Made by a program: the position numbers and the translations under genes. From positions 1-15,510 of the forward strand of contig PNJM01000029.1 of assembly GCA_013821865.1 (NCBI GenBank): a stretch of DNA of 15,510 bases, in the 5' to 3' direction. Of this stretch, positions 14,075 through 15,510 are shown piece after piece (the stretch's first letter is position 1; each line of letters starts with the position of its first letter). The notes under the pieces were generated by a model, which was given only the letters and a program-made list of their open reading frames with translations, did no database searches and was not told the DNA's origin. The stretch comes from Rhodocyclaceae bacterium (lineage in GTDB: Bacteria > Pseudomonadota > Gammaproteobacteria > Burkholderiales > Rhodocyclaceae).

Positions 14075-15510
14075 ATGCGAATTGCATGCATAGGCGGCGG
14101 CCCGGCGGGACTCTACTTCGCCATCCTCATGAAGAAGGCCGACCCGTCGCACGACATCACCATCCATGAGCGCAACCGGCCGGACGACACCTTCGGCTGG
14201 GGCGTGGTGTTTTCCGATGCCACCCTGGGCAACCTGGCCGAGGCCGATCCGGAAAGCTATGCCGAGATCACGCGCAATTTCCACCACTGGGACGGCGTCG
14301 ACGTTTTCTTCAAGGGCGGCAACATCCATTCGAACGGTCACGGCTTCTCCGGCCTGGGCCGCAGGAAGCTGCTCAACATCCTGCAGGCGCGCGCCGCGGA
14401 GCTGGGCGTCAGGCAGGTGTTCGAGACGGATGTCGCCGACGACGCGCAATTCGCCGGCTGCGACCTGATCGTCGCCTCCGACGGAGTTAACAGCCTCACG
14501 CGCAAGAAATACGCCGCGCACTTTCAGCCCGACATCGACGTGCGCAAATGCCGCTACATCTGGCTCGGCACCCACAGGAAGCTGGAAGCCTTCACCTTCA
14601 TCTTCGAGCAGACCGCATGGGGCTGGTTCCAGGCGCACGCCTACCGCTTCGACGCCGACACCAGCACCTTCATCGTCGAGTGCCGCGAGGAAACCTGGCA
14701 GGCAGCCGGGCTGGACAAGCTTGACCAGGCCGGCTCGATCGCCTTCTGCGAAAAGCTCTTCGCCAAATACCTGGAAGGCCACAGCCTGATGAGCAACGCG
14801 CGCCACCTGCGCGGCTCGGCCTGGCTCAACTTCAACCGCGTGCTGTGCCGGAAGTGGCACCACGGGAACATCGTGCTCATCGGCGATGCGGCGCACACGG
14901 CGCATTTCTCCATCGGCTCCGGCACCAAGCTGGCCATGGAGGATGCCATCGCCCTGGTCAGGACCCTCACCGCCAACCCGGGCAAGGTCGAGCACGCGCT
15001 CGAGCTGTACCAGGAGGAGCGCAGCCTGGAGGCGCTCAAGCTGCAGAGCGCGGCGAGGAATCGCATGGAGTGGTTCGAGAACGTGGCGCGCTATGTGCAC
15101 CTCGACCCGGTGCAGTTCTCCTATTCCCTGCTCACCGGCAGCCAGCGCATCGGCCACGAGAACCTCAAGCTGCGCGACGGAAACTACGTCGCCCAGGTGG
15201 AAAGCTGGCTCGCGGAGAAGAGCGGCATCGGCGCGCAGCCGCGGCCGCCGATGTTCACGCCCTACCGCCTGCGCGGCTTAAGTCTGAAGAACCGTGTCGT
15301 CGTCTCACCCATGGCCATGTATTCGGCGCAGGACGGCATCCCCGGCGACTTCCATTTCGCCCATCTCGGCGCGCGCGCGCTGGGCGGCGCCGGCCTGGTG
15401 TTCACCGAGATGACCTGCGTCGCGCCGGATGCCCGCATCACGCCCGGCTGCGCCGGCCTGTGGAACGACGGGCAGGCGGCCGCCTGGAAGCGCATCGTGG
15501 ATTTCGCGCA
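14075..15510 (+). CDS. Fused flavin monooxygenase / old-yellow-enzyme reductase of aryl-CoA type (3' end missing)
   Basis: The 478 visible codons are about three fifths of a family that runs to roughly 770-790 residues. The N-terminal FAD monooxygenase domain shows the dinucleotide fold [10 protein letters not shown] (6-15), a DG motif in VASDGVNS (133-140), and [22 protein letters not shown] (270-291). At residue 393 an old yellow enzyme domain begins ([24 protein letters not shown]) and runs off the window. This fusion is that of 2-aminobenzoyl-CoA monooxygenase/reductase and of proteins annotated salicylyl-CoA 5-hydroxylase/oxidoreductase; which substrate applies here cannot be told. AAGGAA lies 8 nt before the ATG. 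It diverges from the cytochrome operon behind an FNR-type dyad. The following genes, outside the window, would likely be ring-degradation functions. Confidence 0.92.
   Translation, partial: MRIACIGGGPAGLYFAILMKKADPSHDITIHERNRPDDTFGWGVVFSDATLGNLAEADPESYAEITRNFHHWDGVDVFFKGGNIHSNGHGFSGLGRRKLLNILQARAAELGVRQVFETDVADDAQFAGCDLIVASDGVNSLTRKKYAAHFQPDIDVRKCRYIWLGTHRKLEAFTFIFEQTAWGWFQAHAYRFDADTSTFIVECREETWQAAGLDKLDQAGSIAFCEKLFAKYLEGHSLMSNARHLRGSAWLNFNRVLCRKWHHGNIVLIGDAAHTAHFSIGSGTKLAMEDAIALVRTLTANPGKVEHALELYQEERSLEALKLQSAARNRMEWFENVARYVHLDPVQFSYSLLTGSQRIGHENLKLRDGNYVAQVESWLAEKSGIGAQPRPPMFTPYRLRGLSLKNRVVVSPMAMYSAQDGIPGDFHFAHLGARALGGAGLVFTEMTCVAPDARITPGCAGLWNDGQAAAWKRIVDFA

Noticed and set aside
14048..15157. 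369-codon minus-strand open frame
   Set aside because: It is antisense to the fused flavoprotein, whose plus-strand frame has FAD and old-yellow-enzyme motifs.

Overview
The window is GC-rich bacterial chromosome, densely packed, with short intergenic gaps and long antisense shadow ORFs. The gene families point to a betaproteobacterium, most likely in or near the Rhodocyclaceae (Azoarcus/Thauera/Sulfuritalea type). They are queA-tgt, a family III CoA-transferase, a fused flavin monooxygenase/old-yellow-enzyme protein of aryl-CoA metabolism, and an SHP/DHC cytochrome cluster. The placement is inferred from gene content; there is no rRNA, tRNA, CRISPR array or insertion sequence here. No stretch longer than 300 bases lacks a gene.

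Layout. Positions 1-1762 (+) hold the 3' two thirds of queA and complete tgt, which overlap by 11 nt and make queuosine in tRNA. Convergent to them, 1805-4771 (-) encodes a large membrane sensor histidine kinase (Cache, HAMP, three PAS, HisKA, HATPase) with no response regulator beside it. A strong terminator at 4910-4946 belongs to a small secreted basic protein (4960-5340, -). Next on the minus strand come ugpB and ugpQ (7461 to 5437), the binding protein and phosphodiesterase of glycerol-3-phosphate/glycerophosphodiester use, without the permease genes. A CoA-transferase (7544-8767, +) diverges from ugpB. It is followed by a four-helix membrane protein made of two copies of one module (8938-9684, +).

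The most coherent block is 10297-13861 on the minus strand. It is a tightly coupled five-gene operon: b-type cytochrome, SHP-type oxygen/NO-binding cytochrome c, dihaem cytochrome c, OmpR-family response regulator and sensor kinase. The cytochromes form a plausible chain from quinol through cytochrome b and DHC to SHP. The two-component pair probably controls the operon. A direct repeat of TTAA with 11-nt period lies just upstream of the operon (13909-13925). A second copy lies upstream of the next minus-strand gene, a His-containing periplasmic helical protein (9706-10209). This suggests both belong to one regulon.

Divergent from the cytochrome operon, a fused flavoprotein (14075 to beyond the window end) starts behind an FNR-type dyad. 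The dyad is spaced as for a class II activator from a TATATT -10 box. The main new leads are the two-site regulon, the extra periplasmic protein it would recruit, the FNR-type dyad, and the permease-less ugpBQ pair.
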